From: Prosopocoilus inquinatus
Taxonomy: Eukaryota > Arthropoda > Insecta > Coleoptera > Lucanidae
Length of the DNA: 64,000 nucleotides
Direction: 5' to 3'
NCBI GenBank assembly: GCA_036172665.1
Contig: CM069873.1
Location: 30,868,001-30,932,000 of the forward strand
This document shows, piece by piece, positions 10,101 to 19,800 of this stretch; within the stretch, counting starts at the first letter, position 1; every line of letters begins with the position of its first letter. Position numbers and translations under genes: made by a program. The notes beneath the pieces are model-generated. The model was not told the origin of the DNA, searched no databases, and worked only from the letters and a program-made list of their open reading frames with translations.

Positions 10101-11386
10101 TACGAAAAACTAGAACAACTGCACTCCACCCACAGTCGGACGGAATGGTGGAAAGGTTCAATAGAACCATCAACCGACATTTGTCCAAGGTCGTTTCCAA
10201 TCATCAGAGGGACTGGGACACGTACATCTCCCTGTTTCTAATGGCATACCGCTCATCTGTTCATGAGACAACAGGGGAGACTCCCGCGAAAGTGGTATTC
10301 GGGCGAGAGCCGAGACTGCCCTGCGACCTGAAGTTTGGTGTGAAGCCTGGCGAAGTCTCTGCCGACGAAGATTACGTGAGCAAATTACGCAGGAAAATGG
10401 ATGATATCCACAACCAAGTGCGTCACAATATACAGACGGCCAGCGATCGGATGAAGGAGCACTATGACATCAACGCTCAACACGGGGGATACCAACCTGG
10501 AGCACTGGTCTGGCTTTATAACCCCCAAAGACGTCGAGGCCTTTCCCCAAAATTACAGACCTCTTGGGAAGGTCCTTACAAAGTGATGAAACGGATCAAC
10601 GACGTCGTTTACCGCATCAGGAAGGTCCCCCGTGGCAAACCCAAAGTAATCCACTTCAACCGGATAGCCCCTTACCATGGAGAAGCAGATGAAGGGACAG
10701 TACAAAGGGCGCAAGTTTCCGAAGTGAACTTCGAAACCTTCATGTCTCATCACGCCGAAGGAAGCAAGGCACGGTTTGGAGTGACCACGGAGAAGCAACA
10801 AGATCTCTTTAAAGTGCCACTGGAGTACAGTCTGGCCCACTGCGTAGCAGAAGACCTGAAAATGTCCAAAGGAATCGCTCAGGTGTTTAGGAAGAAATTT
10901 GGCCAAATCGAGGAGCTACGAAGACAGCATCCCGTGGTAGGCAAGAGCTTGCAGATCATTGATTCGACGGCAGATCGGAGGCGCCACGTGCATTATTTAG
11001 TCACTAAGAAGACATCAAGCGGTAAACCTGACTATGTGACTATGTGGAGAGCCCTATATAGCCTGAGGAGACAGCTAATAGAGAACCATCAGATGAAGTT
11101 AGCCATCCCCAAATTGGGCTGCGGATTGGACGGACTAGACTGGAGAGTAATCCGAAGCATGCTGGAAGTCATCTTCCACAGAACGGGAATTGAAGTCCTA
11201 GTCTGCAGCCACCACCCACAGGCAACAGTCAGCAACAGCAAAACCGTAGACTGTTACTTCTTCCAGACGGGAAGTTGCAAGAATGGGCCAGCATGTAGAT
11301 TCCGACACCCTCCTTCAAGACTATCACCAGGAACATTTCGAGACGAAACGTTTCTAAGAGGGGGGCAGTGTGGCGAGCCAACCTGA
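7124..11386 (+). CDS. pol: Pol of element A: PR-RT-RNaseH-IN-macro-CCCH
   Basis: About 1420 residues are read after -1 frameshifting; no ATG near the beginning is needed. Numbering from the codon at 7124: protease DTG at 51-53; reverse transcriptase with YLDD at 465-468; RNase H with an active-site Asp at 614; integrase zinc finger H845, H852, C882, C885; catalytic triad D914, D974, E1010 with 35 residues between the last two (DD35E); a GPY/F-type module at 1150-1152. Instead of ending there, Pol continues with a TARG1/OARD1-like macro domain at about 1219-1364 and a CCCH finger at 1377-1395. The frame runs through the polypurine tract and stops 18 bp inside the 3' LTR. All catalytic residues I can check are present. 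It is not known whether the protease releases the extra module as a separate protein. Confidence 0.95.
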   Translation, partial: LSRVGAEGQTSTRIQRPPKTKANQVISLRQLTSSIFVDVTIDDIPHTMLLDTGATKTILRPDVIKSSGRTEPTKWKLKTATGTSATVHGEVEVIITIGSTPIKHRALVADIEDEAILGMDVMCAHGFQLDLKRGVMAVNNEELVLHQRGDVAARVVLAEDVVLPSRTEVIVDAKLDGVFQDGQVIMVEPNTDDQRIGRGVLVGKMLLTAKKEVPVRLMNVNCFSVNIKKGTILGSCTMVSSISRQLETNVPEAKVPKKLWEMVMSTAQELTPDQKTKAKNLIGRYQDVFEVENGSKGRTDVVKHKIETGEERPIRQAPRRLPLVKREEAERIIREMEKDNVIEPSSSPWASPVVLVKKKDGSTRFCVDYRLLNNVTKKDSYPLPRIDDTLDTLAGSKIFSTLDLKSGYWQVELAPEDREKTAFSIGMGLWQFTVMPFGLCNAPATFERLIETVLKGLSWTTCMVYLDDIIVVGKTFDDHLRNLEGVFQRLRGAGLKLSLKKCHLFQKEVNYLGHIVNGNGIAVDPVKIQVVKDWPTPTNKHQIRSFLGLCTYYRRYVPGFADIAKPLTKLTEEGRPFEWDQQCQIGFEQLKQYLVSAPILSYPLPEGKFVVDTDASNVGIGGVLSQIQEGQEKVIGYFSKVLSKPERNYCVTRRELLAVVKTIEHFYKYLYGRRFLLRTDHAALKWLLRFKNPEGQVARWIERLQEYDFEIQHRAGTSHRNADALSRRPCAEDCKHCSRLDEKIATTARTAIVDDKWQGEELRRDQENDPDLKLVLEWKSRDARPTWEEVAPCAPSVKSYWAQWDSIVLDRGLLRRSIENQEGMEQKTQLLIPKNRVPEVLRELHDGISGGHLGVKKTMEKVRERFYWVNCKEDVKDWCRKCTVCAASNGPHRRGKAPMRQYNVGSPFERVAIDVAGPFKETNGGNKYIVVVMDYFSKWVEAYALPNQEAVTIAEVLVREWISRYGAPMELHSDQGRNFESALFKNVCTLLGVRKTRTTALHPQSDGMVERFNRTINRHLSKVVSNHQRDWDTYISLFLMAYRSSVHETTGETPAKVVFGREPRLPCDLKFGVKPGEVSADEDYVSKLRRKMDDIHNQVRHNIQTASDRMKEHYDINAQHGGYQPGALVWLYNPQRRRGLSPKLQTSWEGPYKVMKRINDVVYRIRKVPRGKPKVIHFNRIAPYHGEADEGTVQRAQVSEVNFETFMSHHAEGSKARFGVTTEKQQDLFKVPLEYSLAHCVAEDLKMSKGIAQVFRKKFGQIEELRRQHPVVGKSLQIIDSTADRRRHVHYLVTKKTSSGKPDYVTMWRALYSLRRQLIENHQMKLAIPKLGCGLDGLDWRVIRSMLEVIFHRTGIEVLVCSHHPQATVSNSKTVDCYFFQTGSCKNGPACRFRHPPSRLSPGTFRDETFLRGGQCGEPT
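10778..11215 (+). other. TARG1/OARD1-type macro domain within Pol of element A
   Basis: This region encodes about 146 residues with the hallmark order of the TARG1 family (terminal ADP-ribose protein glycohydrolase; it removes ADP-ribose from acidic residues). Seen are DLFKVP, SLAHCVAEDLKMSKGIA, FRKKFG, HYLVTKK and IPKLGCGLDGLDW. The catalytic pair of human TARG1 is Lys84 and Asp125, 41 positions apart. Here the first Lys of TKK (codon at 11006) and the Asp of GCGLD (codon at 11129) are also exactly 41 apart. Both residues are therefore retained, and hydrolase activity is plausible. It sits after the integrase GPY/F module in the same frame. Capture from a host gene is inferred. Confidence 0.9.
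11252..11308 (+). other. CCCH zinc finger at Pol C-terminus
   Basis: The encoded segment fits C-x7-C-x5-C-x3-H: CYFFQTGSC, then KNGPAC, then RFRH. The aromatic residues and the GSC-K-G pattern match the CCCH family, which usually binds RNA. It follows the macro domain by about a dozen residues. CCCH fingers also accompany ADP-ribosylation proteins in animals (for example PARP12), but a shared role here is only a guess. Confidence 0.82.
11356..11368 (+). other. Polypurine tract of element A
   Basis: AAGAGGGGGGCAG directly precedes the 3' LTR and would prime plus-strand DNA synthesis. It is simultaneously coding, as pol reads through it. Confidence 0.85.
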
Positions 11387-11695
11387 CTTAGCGCAAGGCG
11401 TCAGGAAGTCGGTCCGCTTCGGTGTGTCATCGGCCGTCACGCGGTCGGGCCCACATCGAACGGACTGGAATCTTCCCGAATAGAGACTTCCAGACGCCAG
11501 CAAATGATATAAAATGGCCCGGAGTTGACTCACCAGGCAGTCGAATTCGAGCAGCGATAGTCGAAGTTAGATTTTTAGTGTGAAAATAAATTGTTAGAAA
11601 TAAATTAGTTTTTAAGCTTCATTAAATTACGGTTAAGTTTTTATCGAGTGTTTTATTCGTTTAAATAAATAAACTCAAACCCTAGAAACGTAACA
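11369..11695 (+). repeat. 3' LTR of element A
   Basis: This 327-bp LTR appears identical to 5162-5488. Its first 18 bp contain the last codons and stop (TGA, 11384-11386) of pol. It is followed by the ATAT target duplication. Confidence 0.97.
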
Positions 11696-11768
11696 ATATC
11701 AATAATTATAAATATGAATAAGAAAAATTTAAGTTTGCTTTTGGCTAGCAACGTGAAATTTAACATTA

Positions 11769-11816
11769 CTTCGGTAAAAATATGAGGAAGCTTCGTAAAA
11801 ATATGAGGAAGTATAG
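11769..11816 (+). repeat. Short tandem duplication, about 24 bp x 2
   Basis: The phrase AAAAATATGAGGAAG occurs twice in direct orientation, separated by a few bases, just downstream of element A. No other feature was seen from 11700 to 12122. Confidence 0.6.
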
Positions 11817-12122
11817 CGAAAAATATTGGAAATATTTTATTGCAGGCATAAAGCTTTTTTATAAGACGTGCCTGTGCCTGTAAGCGAATTTTGTCGTAAA
11901 AATAACGACGCGCGACAACAGATTTCGGGGACGCATATTCACGATTATTTTCACTTATGTTCAGCGCTATTTCTCTTTAAACTGTACTTACATAGAATTC
12001 GTTCATAAAGTTTGGAATAAATTCGATAAAACTGTGTATGTTAATTTCCGCGAAAAAATCTTGAAGACGTCAATTTTCTTTAAAAAATTAATTTAATTTG
12101 TTTCCTATAGTACTTAGTTTTT

Positions 12123-12692
12123 ACAACTACTCATTATTACAACATGAGCAGAAAAGGTTGCCATTATTACTAGAAAACTAGCTGATGCCCTTGTAGATTT
12201 TTCCAATATGTCACTTTAGGCTATGTTGGTCAAAAACAACATTAAAATTGTTTGATAGCTGTCAACATCGTCTATCAAACATGGATAGAAAACTATACTA
12301 TTCAATTCAGGAAAGAATACATGCCCGTCATATATGGAATTCGTCTATTTCAAATAATTGCAAGGCGTTAATCAACACTATATGAACTTTTATGTACCGA
12401 AAATACAGCATTAAATCAAGTTCACATACGAAATTAATAGTGTTGATTAAAGTAGTGCAATTATTTGAAACAGACGAGTTCCGTATATGACGAGCATGTA
12501 TTCTTTCCTGAATTGAATAGTATAGTTTTCTGTCCATGTTTGATAGACGATGTTGACAGCTATCAAACAATTTTAATGTTGTTTTTAACCAACACAGCCT
12601 AAAGTGACATATTGGAAAAATCTACAAGGGCAACAGCTAGTTTTCTAGTAATAATGGCAACCTTTTCTGCTCATGTTGTAATAATGAGTTGT
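12123..12692. repeat. Fold-back element with about 265-bp arms
   Basis: The left arm 12123-12388 is the near-exact reverse complement of the right arm 12418-12692, with about 30 bp between them. The arms differ by a few substitutions. No target duplication is clear. A third, diverged partial copy of one arm lies at about 12740-12850, so the repeat may be a composite or part of a larger family. A short open frame on the minus strand is a by-product of the repeat. Confidence 0.88.
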
Positions 12693-12910
12693 CTGTAATT
12701 TTTGACGATAGAAGATTTGTGAAAAGGGCATGAAATTCTTAAACGACAAGATTGACGTTTGATAGTTGACAGCTGTCACACAATTTTAATGTTTTGTTTT
12801 TGATCAACATAACCTAAAGTAACCTACTGGAATAATCTACAAGGGCAGTTCAAATTTGACATGCATTTTATTTTATTCAAACTAAAAAGACCTATGAAAC
12901 AATATTATAC

Positions 12911-13816
12911 ACTGTGTCCACGGATTGGGTTCACAAGAGGAAAAACTTCTTTATTTTTGAGTTTTCGAAAAAAGTCATTCTTTGTAAACGTTTTTGCTTA
13001 TGCTAAAACCCTCATAAATGTTATCGGAAACGATGATTTTTTTTATAAGTGAGAAAAATTTAAAATTCTGTCTCGATTTTCATAAAATATGGCAAAGTCT
13101 AAATATTTCGAGTTAAATCTTCTTAGGGGTCTATTCCGTATCAAAACCGTTAAATCTAAAGGAGTGTTAAATTTTGTTGCTACGGTAACAACCAATCATG
13201 GATTTTTTTAATTTTAAAGGACCTCTAAATTTTAATATCCCGTTAAAAAGTTACAGAATACGCCCCTTAGCCGGTCGTCAGTTAAAATTACTAATTTGTG
13301 TGAAATAACTATTCAGACAAGAATATCAATTCTAGAGCGTATTTATTTCATTGAATGTTAAGAAATTTCGAACTGTTTATTATAAAATACAAATTGAGAC
13401 AATTTTAAAAAATTTCCGGTGAGAGGGTAATTAAAAAAATTGATTCAAAAAATTTTATTCTAAGGCTGCTGTTACAAGAAAATGATAGAAGTTTACGTTG
13501 AGGATAACGCTACCATTTTGCAAATGGCTTACTTAACATCTCGCTTGTCTTTGCAATGAAGAAGCGACAATATAAAAATTTACTCCAAGCTCTTAAGGAC
13601 TGAAGAATTTCAATAGCTGAAATTTCTGCATGTTTGATATTGTAAAAAGATATATTTTAAAATACATGACATAAGCAATAACAACTGACGTAATTGTACT
13701 AAGAAAAACCGCATGTATTGCGGCAAAGCAAAAACTTTTATAAAGTATGGCTATTTTGAAAAACTCAAAAATAAAAAAAACTTTTTCCTATTGTGAATCC
13801 AATCCGTGGACACAGT
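12911..13816. mobile_element. Inverted-repeat DNA element (non-autonomous)
   Basis: The ends read ACTGTGTCCACGGATTGG on both strands and the inverted repeats extend inward about 75-100 bp, diverged. No coding region survives. The flanks do not show a clean target duplication. A smaller inverted repeat is nested within at 13124-13268. Confidence 0.75.
13124..13268. mobile_element. Small nested inverted-repeat element (MITE-like)
   Basis: AGGGGTCTATTCCGTA on the left and its imperfect inverse on the right (ending CAGAATACGCCCCT) flank about 110 bp without coding potential. The size fits a MITE. Class not determined. Confidence 0.5.
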
Positions 13817-16800
13817 CATCATTTTTTTAAATAAAACAACCCCCGCTTTTTTCAATATGCACTCGTCCCATCTCTCTTGTAGCCTTCGTATTTCCGCTTA
13901 AAAAATATTTTTATTAACAACGTAATCAATTTAAACTTCTTCGTTAGAGTAAATTTCGTTTTGCATTTCAAGAGCTTCTTCAATGACTTGTCAATGCCAC
14001 TTGGGGCCAAATTTTTACAGTATACAGGGTAAGACGGTACTTAAAGATTTACACCAATCAAAAATTTATCTGAGAGATAAACACTCTTTTTCAAACTGCC
14101 TCTGAGATTCTTGATAAATTCCTGCTACTTTAGCACCATAATTAAAAACAAATATAAAAATCACACGTTGTTCAACCCAATTGGAAACATTGTTGTACGC
14201 CATGGCTAATAATAATAACTGGAAATATTGATACCAATGAATTGCAATTGTTTATGACGTCAGCTATCTATTTGATAAACATAAAACCATTTTGCAGTAG
14301 CTCCTTAATTGTGCCTAAATAAATAAAATAAAATGTAGGTCAAATTTGAACCACCCTCGTAATTCAGGGATGTTCACAGACCGTTGCAGTTTGAAAAAAC
14401 ACATAACAAATAAAATATGAAACTGGCTGTACTATAAAATAAAGATATAAAAAAAAAAACAAAAAGCCATGTTTACTGTATGTTCTAGATACAAGGTTCG
14501 TATAAAAAATCAAAGGGTTACGACAAAAGCGCGCGAAGTATCCACGCATGTTTACAAGTTGAAATGAAATATACAGTATAAGCGTAAACGTTGTAAAAGT
14601 ATTGTTTATTTCAGAGCGGAGAGAATAAATTAATGATGAAAGCGTATGAGGAAAAATCGTATCGTTTTTAGGGGACAGACGTGTTTATTTGTTATTTATT
14701 TTAGTGACAGAAAATAGGAACATTTTTCTAAATTCATAAATTTATATGTAAAAGTTCCTGCACATTTCAAACAATTGTAGTTAGCTTCGGAATATTTATA
14801 AATACAGAATTTTAAAATAATAATTAAAGAAAAAGAGAGGCAATTATGAATGAATCAATAAATCGAGATATTCTAAGGGTCTGATGTTCTGAAAACTTGT
14901 TTAATATTCTGAAGAGTTGTTTATAAGGTTCAGTTTATATACAGTACGATAAATAATAACGATAAACTGAATATTACCTACTAACATACTCAACATTGGT
15001 CTAGTTTAAGTTTATTCATTTGATCTGGCATCATTACTTTACCTATCTGAATGTAATTTATACAGAATCACGTTCCTGTTTCGTATTAGTGTTACATAGA
15101 TTTTTAATGTTTTTTTTTTAATAATTGAAAGACTTTCAATTGAATACCTTTTATCCAACAGTGCTTTTAAATTAATTATTTTTATTATTATACTGCATTT
15201 TTGTAAATATTTAACAAAAGAAATTGAAAGGTTTGCCGTTCAATATCTTCTTTCAAATTATTGTTAACAATGATGTGACATGTATTTGTTATTAATTACG
15301 CGGTTATTATTACGTTTTCTTTAGGAATTGATGATGAGAATCTGCTTCTGGTTTTACTGGAACTTTCTATTAACTGATGGCACGGATGTGCCCGTAATTT
15401 TACTGGAACTGACAAGTCCTTACTTCTACCTATACCCTTGGTCCTTTATAAAAAAAATAGTAAGTTTAATGCCAACAATTTATTTAAGCAATATACCACG
15501 CTGCATGGTGAACTATACAAATAAATAACTTTTCAGACAAAAGAGAGCTATGAGCATGTTTTTAACAGAAATTAAGCTTATTTTTACCTTTCATTTCAAA
15601 TAAAATCTATTTTGTAGTTATTATCAACATTTAAGTGCGTCCTGCAATGTACACGAAAAGGAATAATATTTATCTGTATAAACTTCAATTCGGGTACCAT
15701 TTGTACCATTTATTTCGGTCGCGTTTACCCGTAACTTTACACTAACTGCAGCAACTACACAGGGTTCGAAGATATAAGTTCAGTTATACAGTTATGGCGT
15801 AGTTTGCGGAAACTCGGAGTAACGTAGTCCGCTGGAGGTATATGAAAGCGGTCAGCATCCCGCTCACGTTTCGTTATTTGTCAATGTTGTACAAGGAGGA
15901 AGATTGGACTCATTATTTCTGCTATGCTATTTGTTTTTGTTGTATCGCGTTCTTGATTGCGAATAACTCAACGCGAAATAAGGGGTAAATATAAAGAATT
16001 ACAAGTGCTGCGGTGCTATAAAAGGAAATTGCACGAATGCTGCGCGAAGTTTATTTTCTTAGTTTGTACGTCCTTACATGGGGAGCAATCACATAAAGCG
16101 ACGTTTTAAATTTCTTTCTTGTCTTCATTTATTAAGGCGGACTTTCTGAAATTTAAAGGAGGAAAAACGAAATATATTTAATTTGTATATCATCAAATAC
16201 ATGAGATAGATACACGTAACATAGAAACCAGGAGCATATAGATACTATTGTAAACAGTTGTTGCAGGTACGAACCCAATTTAACAGTACACTCATCTTAC
16301 TGGCCACAATCTAGTTTATTGATTTTTTTCTTAAAAATTTTTAATGCAAACTATAAACTGATAAATGCGTTTCTATAGAAAATTTGCAGAGTGCTATTAA
16401 ACGTATAAGCAATTATTTGACACAGTTTGGTACAGTAAGTGTGTTCTGAGACTTGAGGTTGTATTACTGGCAAAGCCTAAAAGATATCAAAATGTCAAAT
16501 TTCATAAACATCAGATACTTAACAAAATAACAAACTTATTAATTGAAAAGTGACATTCTTGGATTTTATTATCCGCTGCTGTTATATTCCTTTTAATAAT
16601 CAGTTAAGTAGTATAGTTTGCCGATTTGGGTTGCGCGTCTACTACTTAGAGTGACGCACCCGGTATATAATACTTACGAAAAGAAGACGTTTCAAACAGA
16701 TTCCACAGATATCGATTTCTGTCAGAATATTTCAAAGTGAAATTAAATCCCTGTTCAGAACACAAACTCCTCACAATCCCTGAAAAATTGACGATATCTC

Positions 16801-19800
16801 GACTGCTACATGAGATAACCTATTGATTAAGGCCAATGTCTTCAGAACGGAGACAATTGAAACTTTCTTTTAATTCTTTTTTTCTACTTGTGAAATGATC
16901 CGAAAAAGCTGCGCATTGAATAAAGGGGAACAGTGTATATGAAAAATTCGTCCAGATATCGCGGACGGCCGCAGCAGACGCTTGTGCGCGAGAGAGATGG
17001 AGACAAAAGATGTGTAGCGAGATGTAAGACAAGCGCCGGACAATAGGCCTCCTTTCAAAGGACACGGCAGCCGCAATTACGTCTAGAATAATCAAAGTCT
17101 ACATCCCGTAATAGGACCAGGACTGGATTTGTTCCCTCCATAATAACATTCCAAGGTTAAAACTGGCAGATTTCGGAGATGAAAGGATTCCCTATTAATG
17201 TTTTATCGGGGAAAGATGAAAACGCTAAAAGAAGGAAGGAATCTCGTCGGGTAATAAGTTTGAGAGCAACGAACTTATTGTTTTATTGAATTGAGCTTTT
17301 GAGAGCATTGTTCTATTACAAATTGCAACACTTAAATATAATGAAACCCAAAATTAAGAAAACCAAGATTTTAAATCAAATAAATATGCGGCTTGCTGTA
17401 TTGTAAAACTACATTCGCATTCATCTAACTCGACGCGCATATACTGAAACTTGTTTCTAAACTTGAATGAGTAAGTAACAGTGGTCGGCCTTTTATAGGC
17501 AGATTGAGACAGACACGTAAATTCACACGATATCACGAACTTAACTTAACATAATAAATTTAATCAATCTTGTCAGTGAAACGTAAACTTTCGTTACATG
17601 TTTCATACATTAAATGTTCATGTTCGTTTCATTTTATAATAGCCGAGTGCCTACATGTAGTAGAGTAAATTTAAACTCCACACTCCAGCACAATCAATGT
17701 TTATAAAATTTTAGTGCAGAAAGCACTCATGCACGCCCTTACTGACATCCACGTAAATTAAGAATGAAAGAAATTGGACAAAATCCGTTTTAAAAAGTTA
17801 ATATGCTTTATTTAATTTTGTCACCAAACGTGTTCTTCAATGGTAAAGGCCAAAGTAAAACTAAATTCTAAATACTTGATTGCAAACACATTTTCTGAGT
17901 GTATTTGAGACTACAATCAACATTATGTTTATTTGTATTTTTGAATTGAAAATATTTGGTAGATGTAGATGGATTGTTTTTGGAGCTAACCTTTAAAAAT
18001 AAGGGAAGTATTCTATACAAATAGCCTGCATATTCGCAGACTTTTAATGTCAGCGAAAAAAAAAGCAAATACAAAATGCATAACAGGAACTCTGCATCTA
18101 CAGTAAAGCCCAGCTCGTTATGAGTTTCAGAATCGTGTCACATTGAAAACGTGACATGATTAACCCAATTAAAATTGCGGTCGATAATTTTGAACGGTAT
18201 TTCATTCGAAATCGACAATCTCATTAAGTTGCGCCGTCCGGACTTAATTAAAAACTTAACAATGCCCCCCTGAAATGCAGCACTATTTTCAGCAATCTCG
18301 ATGGCCGAGATATTTCATATTTGAGGTTTGCAGAGGCGAGCTTGAAACTATTTTTAATTCATTCGTTCCAGCATTTCCCATTTCATGCATTGTCATCCGG
18401 AGTAATATAGAAAATTCTTCTAAAAATTGTTAATAAATTTCGGTGAATCTAAATAGGTGCAAATAACAAAAGAGCACTTTTGCATATACACGTTCTTACA
18501 AAAAAAATCCTTTAATGCAGTGTTAAGTTTTATGAGCAGCGAAAGTACGAACGTTTAAAATTTTCTTGTTGAAATGTAATTTCCTCGGATTGCACGCTGT
18601 TTGCGAAATGTCTTGCTTGTTTATTATAATGTGTACCTTTGTGCGTCGCTAATTAACTAATAAATTGAAACAACGCGCAATTACAAAAGTACAAAACAAA
18701 CTCCGGAAACACCTGTCCGTTACATCTGGAACGCGTGTTTCCATAATTGGTTGTATTCTAGGGAATTCTAAAAATATTTTGTTTATTCATATAATATAAT
18801 AATTGTAATTATTTGATGTATTGTTTGACGTTATTAATATTTTATTAAATTAGTTAATACATCATTTTGGTGAAAAAATATTTTTTTCTAGTTACATACA
18901 TCTTCATTATTACCACAGAATCATCGATTTGGTATTTTCCTTCATACACCTCGCATAAAAAGTAAAACTCATAATGTCGTTTATTGAATCCTGAAGGAGT
19001 GAAGAAGTGAAGACAGTGGCCTAGTAGTAGGGGTTGCAGAAGTTTCAAAGCAACCCAACGCTGAGTTCTAAGAAATATTCTCGCATAACTGATCTTTTTA
19101 CTAATCTTATGTTTAATTTGCATAATTGTGGCCTGTTAAATGAATTATGATTTCTACCCGGCCTGGGCAAATAAACAGTTGAAGCGTATTCCACCTAAGT
19201 TTGTTATCGAGCACTTTCTTCACCTAAAATTTTGACAGCTCTTTAATTTTTTAAGTAACAGGTTGTGCCAAGGTCAAGATTAAGAAGTCTTGTCTTAGTT
19301 GGTAGAGACAATTCAGTAAAAATATTTGTTGTCTTAGTTGGTACAGAAAATAAAGAAACTCAGTAAAAATATTTTTATGAATCGATGACGACGTGAAAAA
19401 AATCGAAGAAAAATGGAGTACCCGACACGAATGAAATTTTTTAAAGTATATGAAAACATAACCCAACTTTTTTTTCTCTACAATTATTAATACAGTTACA
19501 GAAAATCTGGCTGCGATATTATTCATTTGTTTTGTTATATATTATTAAGACATTGCTGTGATATTTAGTTCATAAGAAGAAACTTGGAATAAATTATAGT
19601 TTAGTTGAAGAAAAGAACAATATTATGTTTAATTTGTTTAATAAACATTTGACTCAAAATACCTGTGACTGTCGGATAAAGTGACAGTGAACTGTATGCT
19701 GAATTGCAGTTCAATATGAAGATCGGTCATCAAAACTCCCTAAAGAACTTAGAGACTCAACTTTGGTTCCGGATGTGAAAAACAGTAGTTTCCTAAAAAG

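Larger units (their letters stand above)
5162..11695 (+). mobile_element. Complete Ty3/gypsy LTR retrotransposon (element A) with macro domain
   Basis: The element is 6534 bp and bounded by two 327-bp LTRs that start TGTGGC and end GTAACA. By eye they are identical throughout. The 4-bp sequence ATAT flanks both sides (5158-5161 and 11696-11699), a normal Ty3/gypsy target duplication. Inside are a 97-bp leader, gag, a -1 frameshift signal, one long pol frame and a polypurine tract. Gag and pol have no internal stop. Domain order is protease, reverse transcriptase, RNase H, integrase, which is the Ty3/gypsy order. The coding region is clearly richer in G+C than the surrounding DNA. Intact frames plus matching LTRs imply a very recent insertion that may still be able to move. 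A macro domain and a CCCH finger after integrase are unusual. Confidence 0.97.

Noticed and set aside
14028..14361. TATACAGGG and CCACCCTCGTA as ends of one element
   Set aside because: The two ends do not match each other when inverted, so they do not bound one element.
16000..16080. CTATAAAAGG as a gene promoter
   Set aside because: A TATA-like string is expected by chance in such A+T-rich DNA, and no coding region follows.
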